A DNA stretch of 64,000 bases from a bacterium. Its GTDB lineage: Bacteria > Cyanobacteriota > Vampirovibrionia > Gastranaerophilales > Gastranaerophilaceae. The stretch is taken from positions 62,001 through 126,000 of the forward strand of contig JAFYQF010000002.1 of assembly GCA_017559905.1 (NCBI GenBank), in the 5' to 3' direction. Under the pieces are notes generated by a model. It was not told where the DNA came from. It saw nothing but the letters and a program-made list of their open reading frames with translations, and ran no database searches. The number at the start of each line of letters is the position of its first letter. The first letter of the stretch is position 1. Of this stretch, positions 9,172-18,115 are shown piece after piece. A program made the position numbers and the translations under genes.

Positions 9172-10197
9172 ATGATTTTACCGGTAAATAGCAACACACA
9201 ACACAATCAGAAGTTTTCTGCGAGGAATAACGAAGAAAACAAAAAATATACGCACGACACATTATTACCAAATAATTTTTCGACACGTTTTCGTATAGGC
9301 ATGGACAAATTTACAAATGCCATCACTTTGTATCCTGCTAAAGGTCTAAAAGGCAACCGCAACGCAAACTTTTATGAATTTTTGACAATGGGACAAGTTC
9401 CATACCTTATAGGTAGCGGTATGTTAATGGGAGTATTCAACTTTGCAAACAAACACTTCAAATCGTTTGCAGAAAGCAAAGCCTCTAAAATCGGTAACAA
9501 GATGGCTTTAGGAGTTGTATTCTACGGAATAGCAAAAGACTTATCAAAATCATTAATTACAAAACCGGTAGAACTACTCACAGGAGTAGACACAGAAGTT
9601 CCTTATGCAAAAGTAAATTACGAACTTCCTGACGATTTATACGACACAGACATTACAAGCATTGAATACCACAAAGTATTTGAGAGTGTAGAATTTCCAA
9701 GATGGGATTTATTATACAGCCCATCAGACAGCGGAAAGCCAAGAAACGCTTACTACGACAGAGTTGCTAAAAAACTTGGATTAGGCTCTAACCTAAAAGA
9801 TTCTGACCAAGAAGTTAAACCAAGAATAAAAGAAATAGTTGTAAAATCAAAAGTTGCGCAAAATATTTCATCTTATCTATGGGCGGCAACTGGTGTAGCA
9901 GTAGCATTCCAACAACCTTGGGACGAATTTTTCAAATCTGCGACTTTCAAATTCTGGAAAGGTAAAGATTTCAAAAAGACATTATCATTATTCGGACAAA
10001 GCATGGAAAGAAGCTTGAAAGCATTCTACCGAGGAGAAGGAAACGGCATAACAAAACATGCCGGCAAAGCCCTATTATTCTCTGCTCTTGCGGTATCAGC
10101 ATTAGGTGTAGGCAACGTAATGTCAAGCTCGCAAAAACCTTCAAAACTTGACAGTGCCGACATTATAGAGAAAGAAAGAAAGTACGTGGTGAACTAA
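9172..10197 (+). CDS. Unknown membrane protein, short paralog of the next gene
   Basis: No known family. The 341-residue product has an N-terminal polar region with 'QKFSARN' (compare the F-x-G-like motif of other unknowns here), hydrophobic segments near 73-93, 105-120, 232-250 and 300-322, and a conserved-looking 'PRWDLLYS' block near residue 180. The next gene has the same order of elements with 'LPWDLYSDD', so the two look like paralogs, this one lacking a long central insert. It is the first gene of a three-gene unit with 1- and 3-base gaps that ends with a GH13 enzyme. Confidence 0.72.
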   Translation: MILPVNSNTQHNQKFSARNNEENKKYTHDTLLPNNFSTRFRIGMDKFTNAITLYPAKGLKGNRNANFYEFLTMGQVPYLIGSGMLMGVFNFANKHFKSFAESKASKIGNKMALGVVFYGIAKDLSKSLITKPVELLTGVDTEVPYAKVNYELPDDLYDTDITSIEYHKVFESVEFPRWDLLYSPSDSGKPRNAYYDRVAKKLGLGSNLKDSDQEVKPRIKEIVVKSKVAQNISSYLWAATGVAVAFQQPWDEFFKSATFKFWKGKDFKKTLSLFGQSMERSLKAFYRGEGNGITKHAGKALLFSALAVSALGVGNVMSSSQKPSKLDSADIIEKERKYVVN

Positions 10198-10198
10198 T

Positions 10199-12811
10199 AT
10201 GAAGACAAATTTAATCCAAAACTTCATACAAAATCAAAACACACAGCAAGCTCAACCTGCTCAAAAACCAAAGAGAAAGGAAGCTCCACATTTTGATATA
10301 CACCACGAATTAGCTAACCGAACATTTATTAAACCATTAAAAGGTCACGGCAGGTTAATAAATGGTAATCTTCTTGATGCACCTGTAACAATGGCAAAAA
10401 GTTTGGCTTATGATACAAAAGCTTTATTTAACGGCATAGACGGAGAAGCTAACGACCACCAATTAGGAAAATTAAATGATATCGGTATGAAACTTGGCGG
10501 TCTTACGATTGCAGGATATTTATTCACGAAAAAACAAACTCCACTAACTAAAGCAATGGAATTTGTAGGTTTAGGTTCATTTTTTGCATCAATGGCAATT
10601 TGGCCGAAACTTGCAATTCAACTTCCTGCACGATTAATCCACGGTTTCAACGTACAACAACAATATGAAGATAGCTTTGGACGTAAAAAACCATTCTACC
10701 AAGACCCACAATTCTTACCTTGGGATTTATACTCTGATGATGAAATAAACAAAATCGGGGATAGAATGGGAGTTCCAAAAGACTTGCCAAACAGAAGAGA
10801 ATTCATTCAAGAAAAAATGAAAAAAATTGCAATCCAAAACAATACTCTTTGGATGCTTACCGCAGGTTTCGCGACTCCTGTTATGAGTGCATTGATATGT
10901 AACGCTTTAGAAAAACCATTATCTAAACCACTATCAAACATGAGAAGTTCTAGCAATGACAACATTTTAGCTAACTTCAACAAAATAGTTAAAGAAAATA
11001 ATTACCAAAAAATTACAGAAGAAATAGAAAAAGCAATCAGCATAGACAGAAACAAACCTCTAACTAAAGAAATGGTAACAGAGTACGCTTATGTTATGTG
11101 TAAAGGCTTCCCTGCAGAAACAGCAGAAGCCCTAGCTGATGATTTGTGCGATGTAATTAAAATAGAAAACAACCTTATTGGAAATACTACAGCTAAAACA
11201 ATTTATGAAAACGCAAAGAAAGCGCTTAAAGCAGTAGAAATACCTGATAAAATTATAGACAGTGTAATTATGAAACCTGAAGAATTAATTCAATATTTCG
11301 AAGAAAAAGGTTTCTACGGAAATGATTACAACGTTGATGACATCGACAGAATTTATAGCGAATACGTAATTGACATGAGAAGCAGAATAAACAACTACAA
11401 TTCTGCAAATCCTGACAACAAAATTTCTAAAAAAGCATTTAACAAGATCATCGACATTATTGTTAGAGCTCCAGAGGAAGACAACCCTATACTAAAAGGG
11501 CTAAAAGTTGAACACGGCGCAATTCTTAACCCTAAAAATGAAGCTATTATAAAAGGTGTAGCTCAAACAATGAACGACTTGAGAGGAAACCTCAACGTTG
11601 TTAACAAATATCTATTACATCAATTAGGAACAGCTCCAGAAACAACAATAGCTGATTACTGGAATAACACAGTAGATAAATTAGTTAAAGCTTTAAAAAT
11701 CACGCCAAAAGAAATTGAAAACACTAGAGGCGATAGACTTTTAGTGACTGATTTATTACAAAAACGTTTTGACGACATTGCAACAGACAAAAACGCCTAC
11801 AAGGCAGTTATGTCAACAATGATTGAACAAATGACAGAACTTACCAAAACAATTAAGCAATCCAACGTTAACGAAACAACTCTAAATTCAAAAGAAGAAA
11901 CCAAATTTAACAAACAGCTTGATGCTATCTTCAAATCTTTTGAAGAAAACCTTAAAAAAGTAGCTGGCTTAAAAGATGGCGATATGGAAGGAATTTTGAG
12001 TGAAATGCTTGGTTCTAGAAAAAATCAAGAAGTTCCTCGTTCGGCAAACGGCGGATATAACGATTTATTCAAAAAGATTGCAAGCGATAGATTACTAGAA
12101 GTTAAAGCATCTTTCTTTAGAATATTAAACTCTCTAGACTTACATAGAAGAATTGCGGTAGGTGATCCAAAATACTACACTGCACTTCACGGAGAAATGT
12201 TGAGAGAAGCAAAAGAAGATGTTGTAGAACTTTCTAAACTTATCGGTATTAGTGGACACACTTCTGACTACTTAACAAAATTCTTCAAACAACGTAATCC
12301 TCAAATGGCACAAAAAGATAAGTCAAACATAGTTGTTGAAAACGGCAGAATGGTTAGAAAATACACTGCACAAAACAGATCTGGCGAAATTGTTGATTTG
12401 CCACAAGCAAAAGAATTATTTGTAGAGTCTATGAAACTACAATACGAAAACCCATTACTTGATGAAACAGTTGCACTATTTGGTTCAAAACATAAGGAAT
12501 TATTCAAAGAATTTGAAACATACAGAAGAACTGTTCTAAATGAAATCGGTAATGCTAATGCAATAGAAAAAGAACTTCACAAAGTTTCAGATGCAGGTTC
12601 TTCAGCGTCAAGTGCAAAAATCTTTAAACTTACTGGAGCAGCAACAGATGAAGTAATTGCAAACTTTGGACAACAAGCTTTCAATACAAGAAAATGGCTT
12701 AAAATCTTTGGAACAACGGGAGCAGCATTGCTTGGAGTTACAGTACTTTCACAATTCTTCTTTGGAAAGATGAAACTTCCACAAACACCACAGGAATCGA
12801 AAAAAGGATAA
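10199..12811 (+). CDS. Large unknown membrane protein
   Basis: The 870-residue product is of unrecognised family. It has a Gln/Pro/Lys-rich N terminus, hydrophobic segments near 98-113, 122-142 and 213-235, a 'LPWDLYSDD' block near 175 that matches the upstream gene, a long mainly helical soluble middle (about 240-830) and a final membrane helix near 832-856. The soluble domain would therefore lie between two sets of membrane helices. The start is one base after the upstream stop. Its job may relate to the GH13 enzyme encoded three bases downstream, but that is inferred from position only. Confidence 0.75.
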   Translation: MKTNLIQNFIQNQNTQQAQPAQKPKRKEAPHFDIHHELANRTFIKPLKGHGRLINGNLLDAPVTMAKSLAYDTKALFNGIDGEANDHQLGKLNDIGMKLGGLTIAGYLFTKKQTPLTKAMEFVGLGSFFASMAIWPKLAIQLPARLIHGFNVQQQYEDSFGRKKPFYQDPQFLPWDLYSDDEINKIGDRMGVPKDLPNRREFIQEKMKKIAIQNNTLWMLTAGFATPVMSALICNALEKPLSKPLSNMRSSSNDNILANFNKIVKENNYQKITEEIEKAISIDRNKPLTKEMVTEYAYVMCKGFPAETAEALADDLCDVIKIENNLIGNTTAKTIYENAKKALKAVEIPDKIIDSVIMKPEELIQYFEEKGFYGNDYNVDDIDRIYSEYVIDMRSRINNYNSANPDNKISKKAFNKIIDIIVRAPEEDNPILKGLKVEHGAILNPKNEAIIKGVAQTMNDLRGNLNVVNKYLLHQLGTAPETTIADYWNNTVDKLVKALKITPKEIENTRGDRLLVTDLLQKRFDDIATDKNAYKAVMSTMIEQMTELTKTIKQSNVNETTLNSKEETKFNKQLDAIFKSFEENLKKVAGLKDGDMEGILSEMLGSRKNQEVPRSANGGYNDLFKKIASDRLLEVKASFFRILNSLDLHRRIAVGDPKYYTALHGEMLREAKEDVVELSKLIGISGHTSDYLTKFFKQRNPQMAQKDKSNIVVENGRMVRKYTAQNRSGEIVDLPQAKELFVESMKLQYENPLLDETVALFGSKHKELFKEFETYRRTVLNEIGNANAIEKELHKVSDAGSSASSAKIFKLTGAATDEVIANFGQQAFNTRKWLKIFGTTGAALLGVTVLSQFFFGKMKLPQTPQESKKG

Positions 12812-12814
12812 AAA

Positions 12815-14539
12815 ATGATTAATTCAACAAATCTTTTAGCGCAAAAAGTAAATACAATCAAACAAACGCCAACACCTGAAGTTTCGGTTCCAGTAACAAC
12901 TTCAAAACCGAAAAACTCATCAGCATTGATTTCAGCGTATTTGAATAACCTTGCAATGATTAACACTCCAGCGGTAAAAAAATCAGAACCAAGTGCGCCT
13001 ATTGTATACAAAAACGATTTAAGAGACCTATTTAAAAACAACGAAGCTAAAATTTTGGCGATTATTCCTAGAACATTCAACGCACAAGACACCAACGGCA
13101 ATGAATTCATTGACGGTAACGAAAAAGTTGGAACTTTTAAAAATGCAATAGAAAGACTTGATGAAATTAAAGCTCAAGGATACAACACGTTCCACATTTT
13201 ACCAATAAACACTCCAGGTAGACTAAAAGCTATGGGTACAGCAGGTTCTGTATATTCTCCAAAAGATTTATTAGAAATAGACCCTGTTTTACTAGACCCG
13301 AATGATTCTAGAACACCAGTAGAACAGTTCAAAGCTTTCAACGATGAATGTCACAAACGTGGAATAAAAGTAATGCTAGATTTGCCAAGTTGCGCTTCTT
13401 ACGAAATGTTCCTTAAACGTCCAGAACTTATGGCAAAAGAACGTGATGGACTAGCAAAAACGCCTCAAGGATGGAACGATATCAGAATGTTTCAACCTTG
13501 GAACGATGAAGGCAAAAGAACTCTTAACCCTGCATTATTAGAAGAACATAGAAAATTTATTGATATGTGTATTGATGCTGGTGTTGACGGAATTAGAGCA
13601 GATGTATCTCGTGCTAAACCTGTTGAATTTTGGGACATCATTATTCCTTACTCAAGAATGCGTGACCCCCAATTTGGATGGCTAGCAGAAACTTACACAT
13701 ACGAAGATGCCTCTCCACAAGCGAATATGCCATTTGACAGGCCTGAAGATGCATTAAGAGCAGGCTTTGATATGATTTACGGACAGTACCACATTTTCCA
13801 TGAATGGCCTACAGCAAGCACATTTATGGATTACGTAAAAGATTGTCTTGATATGTCTTATAGATTAGAAAAAGGTAAATCTCTAATCGGCTCGTTTGCA
13901 ACCCACGACGACATTTCACCAATGTTCCACGGTGGAGTTGATTATTGCAATTTAACAACAGGACTACAAGCTACACTACCAATGTTGAACCCATATTTTG
14001 TAGACGGTTTTGACTCTGGTGATTATTATGATTACCAATACCGTGAAAAACTAAACCCTGTAACCAAAACCGATACTCACGAAATGACTGTTCACTATGG
14101 GAAATTAGATATTTTCAACCACTCAAGAAAACCTGGTGGTGATTATCCTGAAATTGGCAAATTTAGAACAAAAGCTTTTGAAGCAAGAGATGAATTTAAT
14201 GATGTAATCACAAAAGGTTCTTTCATTGAATTAGAAAAACTTGGTGATACAAACGATCAAATTATAGCATTTGCAAGACACTACAGAGGAAAAACTCTTG
14301 TTGTAGTTGCAAACAAAAACATAGATAGAGAAGTTGCAGCAGTAATTAAAGTTCCAACACTAAAAGCGGACCAAGATATCAATAACATATTCCTATCTTA
14401 TGGCAAAGAAAGTATTTTACAGGCGGCAGACGGCGAATTAAGAATAGATTTAGGTCCATCTAGAATTCACGCATTCGAAGTCGACACTCCTGATATCGAA
14501 AATCATACCAAAAAGGTTTATAAGCAAAATATAAATTAA
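12815..14539 (+). CDS. GH13-family alpha-glucosidase/amylase-like enzyme
   Basis: GH13 enzymes cleave or transfer alpha-glucosidic bonds. The TIM-barrel signatures are readable in the 574-residue product: nucleophile Asp263 in 'GIRADVSRAK', acid/base Glu292 in 'WLAETYTY' and the third Asp at 365 in 'FATHDD'. 'DTNGNEFIDGNE' (92-103) corresponds to the calcium loop found in many GH13 enzymes. Region I reads 'DLPSCASY', without the usual Asn-His, which is atypical for the -1 subsite. There is no signal peptide; a Pro/Thr-rich stretch of about 65 residues comes first. It closes the 9172-14539 unit. Substrate and direction (hydrolysis or transfer) cannot be told. Confidence 0.85.
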   Translation: MINSTNLLAQKVNTIKQTPTPEVSVPVTTSKPKNSSALISAYLNNLAMINTPAVKKSEPSAPIVYKNDLRDLFKNNEAKILAIIPRTFNAQDTNGNEFIDGNEKVGTFKNAIERLDEIKAQGYNTFHILPINTPGRLKAMGTAGSVYSPKDLLEIDPVLLDPNDSRTPVEQFKAFNDECHKRGIKVMLDLPSCASYEMFLKRPELMAKERDGLAKTPQGWNDIRMFQPWNDEGKRTLNPALLEEHRKFIDMCIDAGVDGIRADVSRAKPVEFWDIIIPYSRMRDPQFGWLAETYTYEDASPQANMPFDRPEDALRAGFDMIYGQYHIFHEWPTASTFMDYVKDCLDMSYRLEKGKSLIGSFATHDDISPMFHGGVDYCNLTTGLQATLPMLNPYFVDGFDSGDYYDYQYREKLNPVTKTDTHEMTVHYGKLDIFNHSRKPGGDYPEIGKFRTKAFEARDEFNDVITKGSFIELEKLGDTNDQIIAFARHYRGKTLVVVANKNIDREVAAVIKVPTLKADQDINNIFLSYGKESILQAADGELRIDLGPSRIHAFEVDTPDIENHTKKVYKQNIN

Positions 14540-14556
14540 GGCACATTAAATAAACC

Positions 14557-14592
14557 AAAGAATACAACCTCTCAAGGGTTGTATTTCTTTTT
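14557..14592 (+). terminator. Terminator after the GH13 unit
   Basis: AAAGAATACAACC (14557-14569) pairs with GGTTGTATTTCTTT (14577-14590) with one bulge, and T residues follow. Confidence 0.85.
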
Positions 14593-14650
14593 GGGATTTA
14601 ACTTTATTTTTTAATATGTTTGTTCTAAAATACTAAAAGAGGAAAGAGAT

Positions 14651-15007
14651 ATGTTACAAGAATTTTTATTTTCAAAGATACACAGAGCCACTGTAACTGA
14701 CGCAAACCTTAATTATGTCGGATCAATAACAATTGACGAAACATTACTAAAAGCGTCAAAAATTAAAGAGTGGCAAAAAGTCGAAATTTTAGATGTTAAC
14801 AATGGTGAAAGATTTCAAACTTATGTAATCAAAGGCAAAGCTGATTCAGGCTGTATATGTCTTAACGGTGCGGCTGCAAGAAAAGTTCAACCTGGAGACA
14901 AAGTTATTATTGTGACTTACACTTACCTAACGCCTGATGAAATCGACAAACACAAACCTACCGTTGTTATGGTAGACGACAAAAACAAAATAACAGAAAT
15001 AAACTAA
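14651..15007 (+). CDS. panD: Aspartate 1-decarboxylase proenzyme
   Basis: PanD makes beta-alanine from aspartate for pantothenate and CoA. The 118-residue proenzyme has the self-cleavage site Gly-Ser in 'YVGSITID' (about residues 24-25), which yields the pyruvoyl cofactor, and the conserved 'YVIKG' and 'LNGAAAR' segments. GAGGAAAGAG forms the ribosome site. It is transcribed alone. coaX (pantothenate kinase) lies at 36401. Confidence 0.95.
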   Translation: MLQEFLFSKIHRATVTDANLNYVGSITIDETLLKASKIKEWQKVEILDVNNGERFQTYVIKGKADSGCICLNGAAARKVQPGDKVIIVTYTYLTPDEIDKHKPTVVMVDDKNKITEIN

Positions 15008-15032
15008 AAAGACCGATTACTCGGTCTTTTTT
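15006..15032. terminator. Bidirectional terminator between panD and yajQ
   Basis: AAAAAGACCGA (15006-15016) and TCGGTCTTTTT (15021-15031) form a perfect stem with a 4-base loop and A/T runs on both sides, serving two converging genes. Confidence 0.92.
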
Positions 15033-15033
15033 A

Positions 15034-15534
15034 TTATCTGTAGTTTGTAAATTGTAGCGGATAATCATATTTTTCTTCATTAGCTCGAAGCATTCTTATA
15101 ACTTCTTGCAAATCATCTTTATCCTTGCCTGAAACCCTTACTGCATCGCCTTGAATTGAAGCTTGAACTTTTTTCTTCATATCTTTAATGTCAGCAGATA
15201 TTTTTTTAGCCAACTCTTGAGTCAAGCCTTTTCTCAAATTATATACCTGACGAACATTACCACCAAGAGCGTTTTCAATGCCTTGCGGGTCTAAAATTCT
15301 AATACTCAAATTTCTTTTTACTAATTTTGATTGCAAAATATCATAGATATTTCTCAATTTCATTTCGTCACTTGTTGTAACAGTAATAGCCTTATCTGCT
15401 TCTAGCTTGATTTCCGAATTAGAATTTTTCAAATCAAATCTTGAAGATATTTCTCTTTGAGCTTGGTCAACTGCGTTAACCAATTCTTGTTTATCAAATT
15501 CTGATACAACATCGAAACTACAATCTTTTGCCAT
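15034..15534 (-). CDS. yajQ: YajQ-family cyclic-di-GMP-binding / nucleotide-binding protein
   Basis: This is a UPF0234 protein. The family binds nucleotides, and some members bind cyclic di-GMP as transcription co-regulators. The 166-residue product starts 'MAKDCSFDVVSEFD' and contains 'SRFDLK' and 'VRVSGKDKDDLQEVI', all typical. The ORF extends further upstream, but AAGGGGG lies 6-8 bases before the ATG at 15534 and the family begins here. A specific function in this organism is unknown. Confidence 0.92.
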   Translation of the reverse strand: MAKDCSFDVVSEFDKQELVNAVDQAQREISSRFDLKNSNSEIKLEADKAITVTTSDEMKLRNIYDILQSKLVKRNLSIRILDPQGIENALGGNVRQVYNLRKGLTQELAKKISADIKDMKKKVQASIQGDAVRVSGKDKDDLQEVIRMLRANEEKYDYPLQFTNYR

Positions 15535-15642
15535 ATTAACCCCCTTTTTGTAATCGTTAAACCTTTTTAAAAAGAATAACACAAAAATACGGAGAAATAA
15601 ATCCTCCGTACTTCATCTCGGGTTTGCGTATAATAAAACTTT

Positions 15643-16023
15643 TTACGGTGTAACTCCAGAAGGTGGCGGTGGTGGTGGAGCAGGTGCTGGCGCTGGAGAA
15701 GTCTTACCCAAATTTTTAAACCAATTAGTCACTCCAGAACATTGTTTGCCAATCCATCCGAAAACACCTTTACCTTTCAAAATAGCACCCGTCGTAATCG
15801 CAGCTAAAATTAAACCAACATTTTTTAGAGTTTGCCATCTATCTTTCTTCTTTTTTTCAAAAACCACTATATCATTTTTGAGTTCTGGTTTCATCTGAAT
15901 TCCACCAAGATAATTTGTATAAGAGCCAAAATAAGGATATGGCACTCCTAGCATACCCATATTTGGATTACGCAAATCTTGATACATTATTGGCATTTGA
16001 AAATCATCTGATACTGATGGCAT
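15643..16023 (-). CDS. Small unknown protein with Pro-rich tail
   Basis: The 126-residue product has a Met/Pro/Tyr-rich N terminus, a basic stretch 'KKKKDR', one hydrophobic Gly-rich segment (about 68-85) and a C-terminal run alternating Ala-Pro then poly-Pro. TGGAGAA precedes the ATG. It may be a membrane-associated adaptor; no family is recognised. The gene at 16036 lies just upstream on the same strand. Confidence 0.65.
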   Translation of the reverse strand: MPSVSDDFQMPIMYQDLRNPNMGMLGVPYPYFGSYTNYLGGIQMKPELKNDIVVFEKKKKDRWQTLKNVGLILAAITTGAILKGKGVFGWIGKQCSGVTNWFKNLGKTSPAPAPAPPPPPPSGVTP

Positions 16024-16035
16024 AACATTTCTCCA

Positions 16036-16254
16036 TTATTGAAATAATATTATTATGCTGATAAATAATGACAACGCCATTATCTCAACGAATTTTTCAA
16101 CCATTCTAGTAATTTTTGTGTCATACGTTTTAACTTCTTTTTGTTTTTTATCTTGCGCTTGTTCTGATACCGCAATATCAATATACGAACAATCTCCAAA
16201 ATTTTGACAAGCTAAATTACCGTTGACGTAGTTTCCCTTAACTGTCATAGTCAT
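16036..16254 (-). CDS. Small tail-anchored unknown protein
   Basis: The 72-residue product has a polar N-terminal half containing two Cys ('LACQNFGDCSY') and a C-terminal membrane helix (about 53-71) ending at the terminus, so it is a possible tail-anchored protein. TTGGAGAATG provides the ribosome site. A TATATATATA stretch upstream may hold its -10 box. It is probably cotranscribed with the gene at 15643. Confidence 0.6.
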   Translation of the reverse strand: MTMTVKGNYVNGNLACQNFGDCSYIDIAVSEQAQDKKQKEVKTYDTKITRMVEKFVEIMALSLFISIIILFQ

Positions 16255-16406
16255 TCTCCAAAATTTTCCCTTGATATATATATAAAAAATTTTTCTTCTA
16301 ATGAATTGCGTTTTAGTTCCGATTTGTAACTTTTTGTAAAGAATATCGGGAATTTAGATGACGAAAAATAAGAAACCACTTGCTAAAATATTTTTGGAGA
16401 TTAAAT

Positions 16407-17344
16407 ATGGAACAAATTGACGATATAAAAACCTTTAAAATGAATTTTCATAAAAATTACCACGAATTTTTATTGCCAAATTTAACATTATTTGAAAAAC
16501 AAAGAAAATGGCAACTAATTAAAGCTATACTCTTGACAATAATATTATTGTGTGCGAGTGTTGCATATTTTTGGGTAATTATTAAATTTGAAATAAAAGG
16601 GAGACATACTGGAGATCCTGGCATAATTTTATTAGCGCTAGGGCTATCACAATATTGGATACACAAAAAATCATTTGAAGGTAAACTTAAAGATTTGATA
16701 AATTTATCAAATCTATATGCAAATGCTTTGGAAATATTGAATACAAAAATTACTATTCTGATGACGAACTTCGAAGGTTTTCTAATGTTGGATTATTTAG
16801 TGAGTTCACAACTTCAACAACAGACGATGGTTTCAAAGGGGAATACAAAAATGTTAATATTGAAATTATTGAAAGTGAATTCGAAAGAGGTTCTGGAAGA
16901 AATAGTACAACTGTTTTCAAAGGACTTTTAATTAAACTTGATATGAACAAAAACTTCAAAGGTCACACTCTTTTGATGGAAGATAAATTATTTCACAAAT
17001 CTCCACTACCTAATTTAAAACATACAGAACTCGAAGATATAAAATTTGAAAAAAGATTTGATGTATTTACAGACGATGAAATCGAAGCACGCTATATTCT
17101 TACACCTACATTTATGGAAAGATTAACTGCAATTAGAACAGCTTTCAAGTGTAAAAATGTAAGATGCGCATTTTATCAAAACCAATTATTTATAGCAATG
17201 AGCACTAATCAAGATTTATTTTCTTTAGGAAGTCTTATAAAACCAGTTGCTGACCCTAAACAATTCACAGAATTTTGTGCTCAATTTGTTTCTGTTTTGG
17301 CGTTAATTGATCATTTGAAACTGGATACAAGAGCAGTATTATAG
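16407..17344 (+). pseudogene. DUF3137 gene broken by a frameshift
   Basis: The first frame (ATG at 16407 after TGGAGA) encodes the N-terminal helices and two membrane segments of a DUF3137 protein and runs to 16931. The family's core appears in the -1 frame, open from 16691: 'NVGLFSEF', 'FKGEYKNV', 'TTVFKGLLIKLDMNKNFKGH' and 'DDEIEARYILTPTFMERL'. The ATG at 16943 in that frame is internal to the domain, not a true start. Frames would join if about five bases (TTGAT near 16690-16697) were removed. A mutation, an assembly error or, less likely, programmed slippage would explain this. The protein's role is unknown. Confidence 0.8.
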
Positions 17345-17345
17345 C

Positions 17346-17377
17346 AAAAAGTCCGCTCTTAATAGAACGGACTTTTT
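17346..17377. terminator. Bidirectional terminator
   Basis: AAAAAGTCCG (17346-17355) pairs with CGGACTTTTT (17368-17377), with further inner pairing. It lies between the DUF3137 gene and converging rplT. Confidence 0.9.
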
Positions 17378-17399
17378 AAATTTTATGAAAATTTTCAAC

Positions 17400-17750
17400 T
17401 TATTTTGCAGCTTTAGCAGCTTCGAAAACAACTGAAAATGCTTCAGGATCGTTAACTGCCATATCAGCAAGCATTTTTCTGTTAACGATGATGTTAGCTT
17501 TTTTACAAGCGTTTACGAATTTTGAATAGCTCATGCCTCTGTCTCTAACAGCTGCATTGATTCTAACAATCCACAAACGACGCATATTGCGTTTTGTAGT
17601 TCTTCTGTCTCTGTAAGCATATTTCAATGCTTTCATAACAGCTATGTTAGCAACTTTAAAAATTCTGCTTCTAGCGCCAATAAAGCCTTTAGCAAGTTTT
17701 AATATTTTCTTATGTCTTTTACGACTTACATTACCACGTTTTACTCTCAT
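17400..17750 (-). CDS. rplT: 50S ribosomal protein L20
   Basis: L20 binds 23S rRNA early in 50S assembly. The 116-residue basic protein starts '[20 protein letters not shown]' and contains '[17 protein letters not shown]' and 'NRKMLADMA', all diagnostic. It follows rpmI by 9 bases with an AGGAG ribosome site. In many bacteria L20 represses its own operon through the leader mRNA; the structured rpmI leader here would suit that. Confidence 0.98.
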   Translation of the reverse strand: MRVKRGNVSRKRHKKILKLAKGFIGARSRIFKVANIAVMKALKYAYRDRRTTKRNMRRLWIVRINAAVRDRGMSYSKFVNACKKANIIVNRKMLADMAVNDPEAFSVVFEAAKAAK

Positions 17751-17759
17751 TGTGTGCTC

Positions 17760-17969
17760 CTATCTTGAATACTTCTTGTATGGTAACTCATTAGATACCA
17801 GTTTTAAGTGTGACTCAGAAACGCCTACCATCTTGAAAATTCTGCGTTTTCTAGATGAAGACTTGTGTTGGAGCAAGTGGCCGATACCTGCTTGTCTTTT
17901 CATAATTTTACCGCTAGCTGTAACTTTGTAACGTTTTGCAGCGGATTTGTGTGTTTTCATTTTTGGCAT
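17760..17969 (-). CDS. rpmI: 50S ribosomal protein L35
   Basis: L35 is a small 50S protein. The 69-residue product starts 'MPKMKTHKSAAKRYKVTASG' as in the family and is very basic. AAGGAG precedes the ATG. The usual upstream neighbour infC (IF-3) is absent; instead a promoter and leader start the unit and nadE lies behind it. Confidence 0.97.
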   Translation of the reverse strand: MPKMKTHKSAAKRYKVTASGKIMKRQAGIGHLLQHKSSSRKRRIFKMVGVSESHLKLVSNELPYKKYSR

Positions 17970-18002
17970 TTTCTTCTCCTTTTATTAAGTTAAGTGTCAA
18001 CG

Positions 18003-18075
18003 AAAAACTTTAGGCATACCAAAGCCTTAAAGTTTTCGGCTACTAGATTATAATATGGTAAATCCCTATTTGCAA
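18003..18075 (-). promoter_or_regulatory. rpmI-rplT promoter and leader hairpin
   Basis: On the minus strand, TTGCAA (18075-18070), a 17-base spacer and TATAAT (18052-18047) form a good promoter. The leader from about 18040 starts with a hairpin in which AAAACTTTAAGGC pairs with GCCTAAAGTTTTT (18036-18024 with 18015-18003, one bulge). This is a plausible L20-responsive leader; that role is inferred from known autoregulation in other bacteria. Confidence 0.6.
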
Positions 18076-18115
18076 GGGGTTTGTAAATTTTGTAAACTAA
18101 AACACTGACTGTGAG

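Noticed and set aside
12577-13110. Minus-strand ORF of 177 codons under the GH13 gene
   Set aside because: It is the complement of two recognised genes, with composition typical of a shadow frame.
13088-13123. True EF-hand inserted in the GH13 enzyme
   Set aside because: The Asp/Asn loop sits where many GH13 enzymes have a D-x-N-G-D calcium loop, so it is a family feature rather than an acquired EF-hand.
16691-16931. Programmed -1 frameshifting in the DUF3137 gene
   Set aside because: The frame change is -1 with a long overlap, but no X-XXY-YYZ heptamer in the right phase with a following stem was found.
16943-17344. Separate gene starting at 16943
   Set aside because: The ATG lies inside the conserved 'LDMNKNFKGH' of DUF3137, and conserved residues continue upstream in the same frame.
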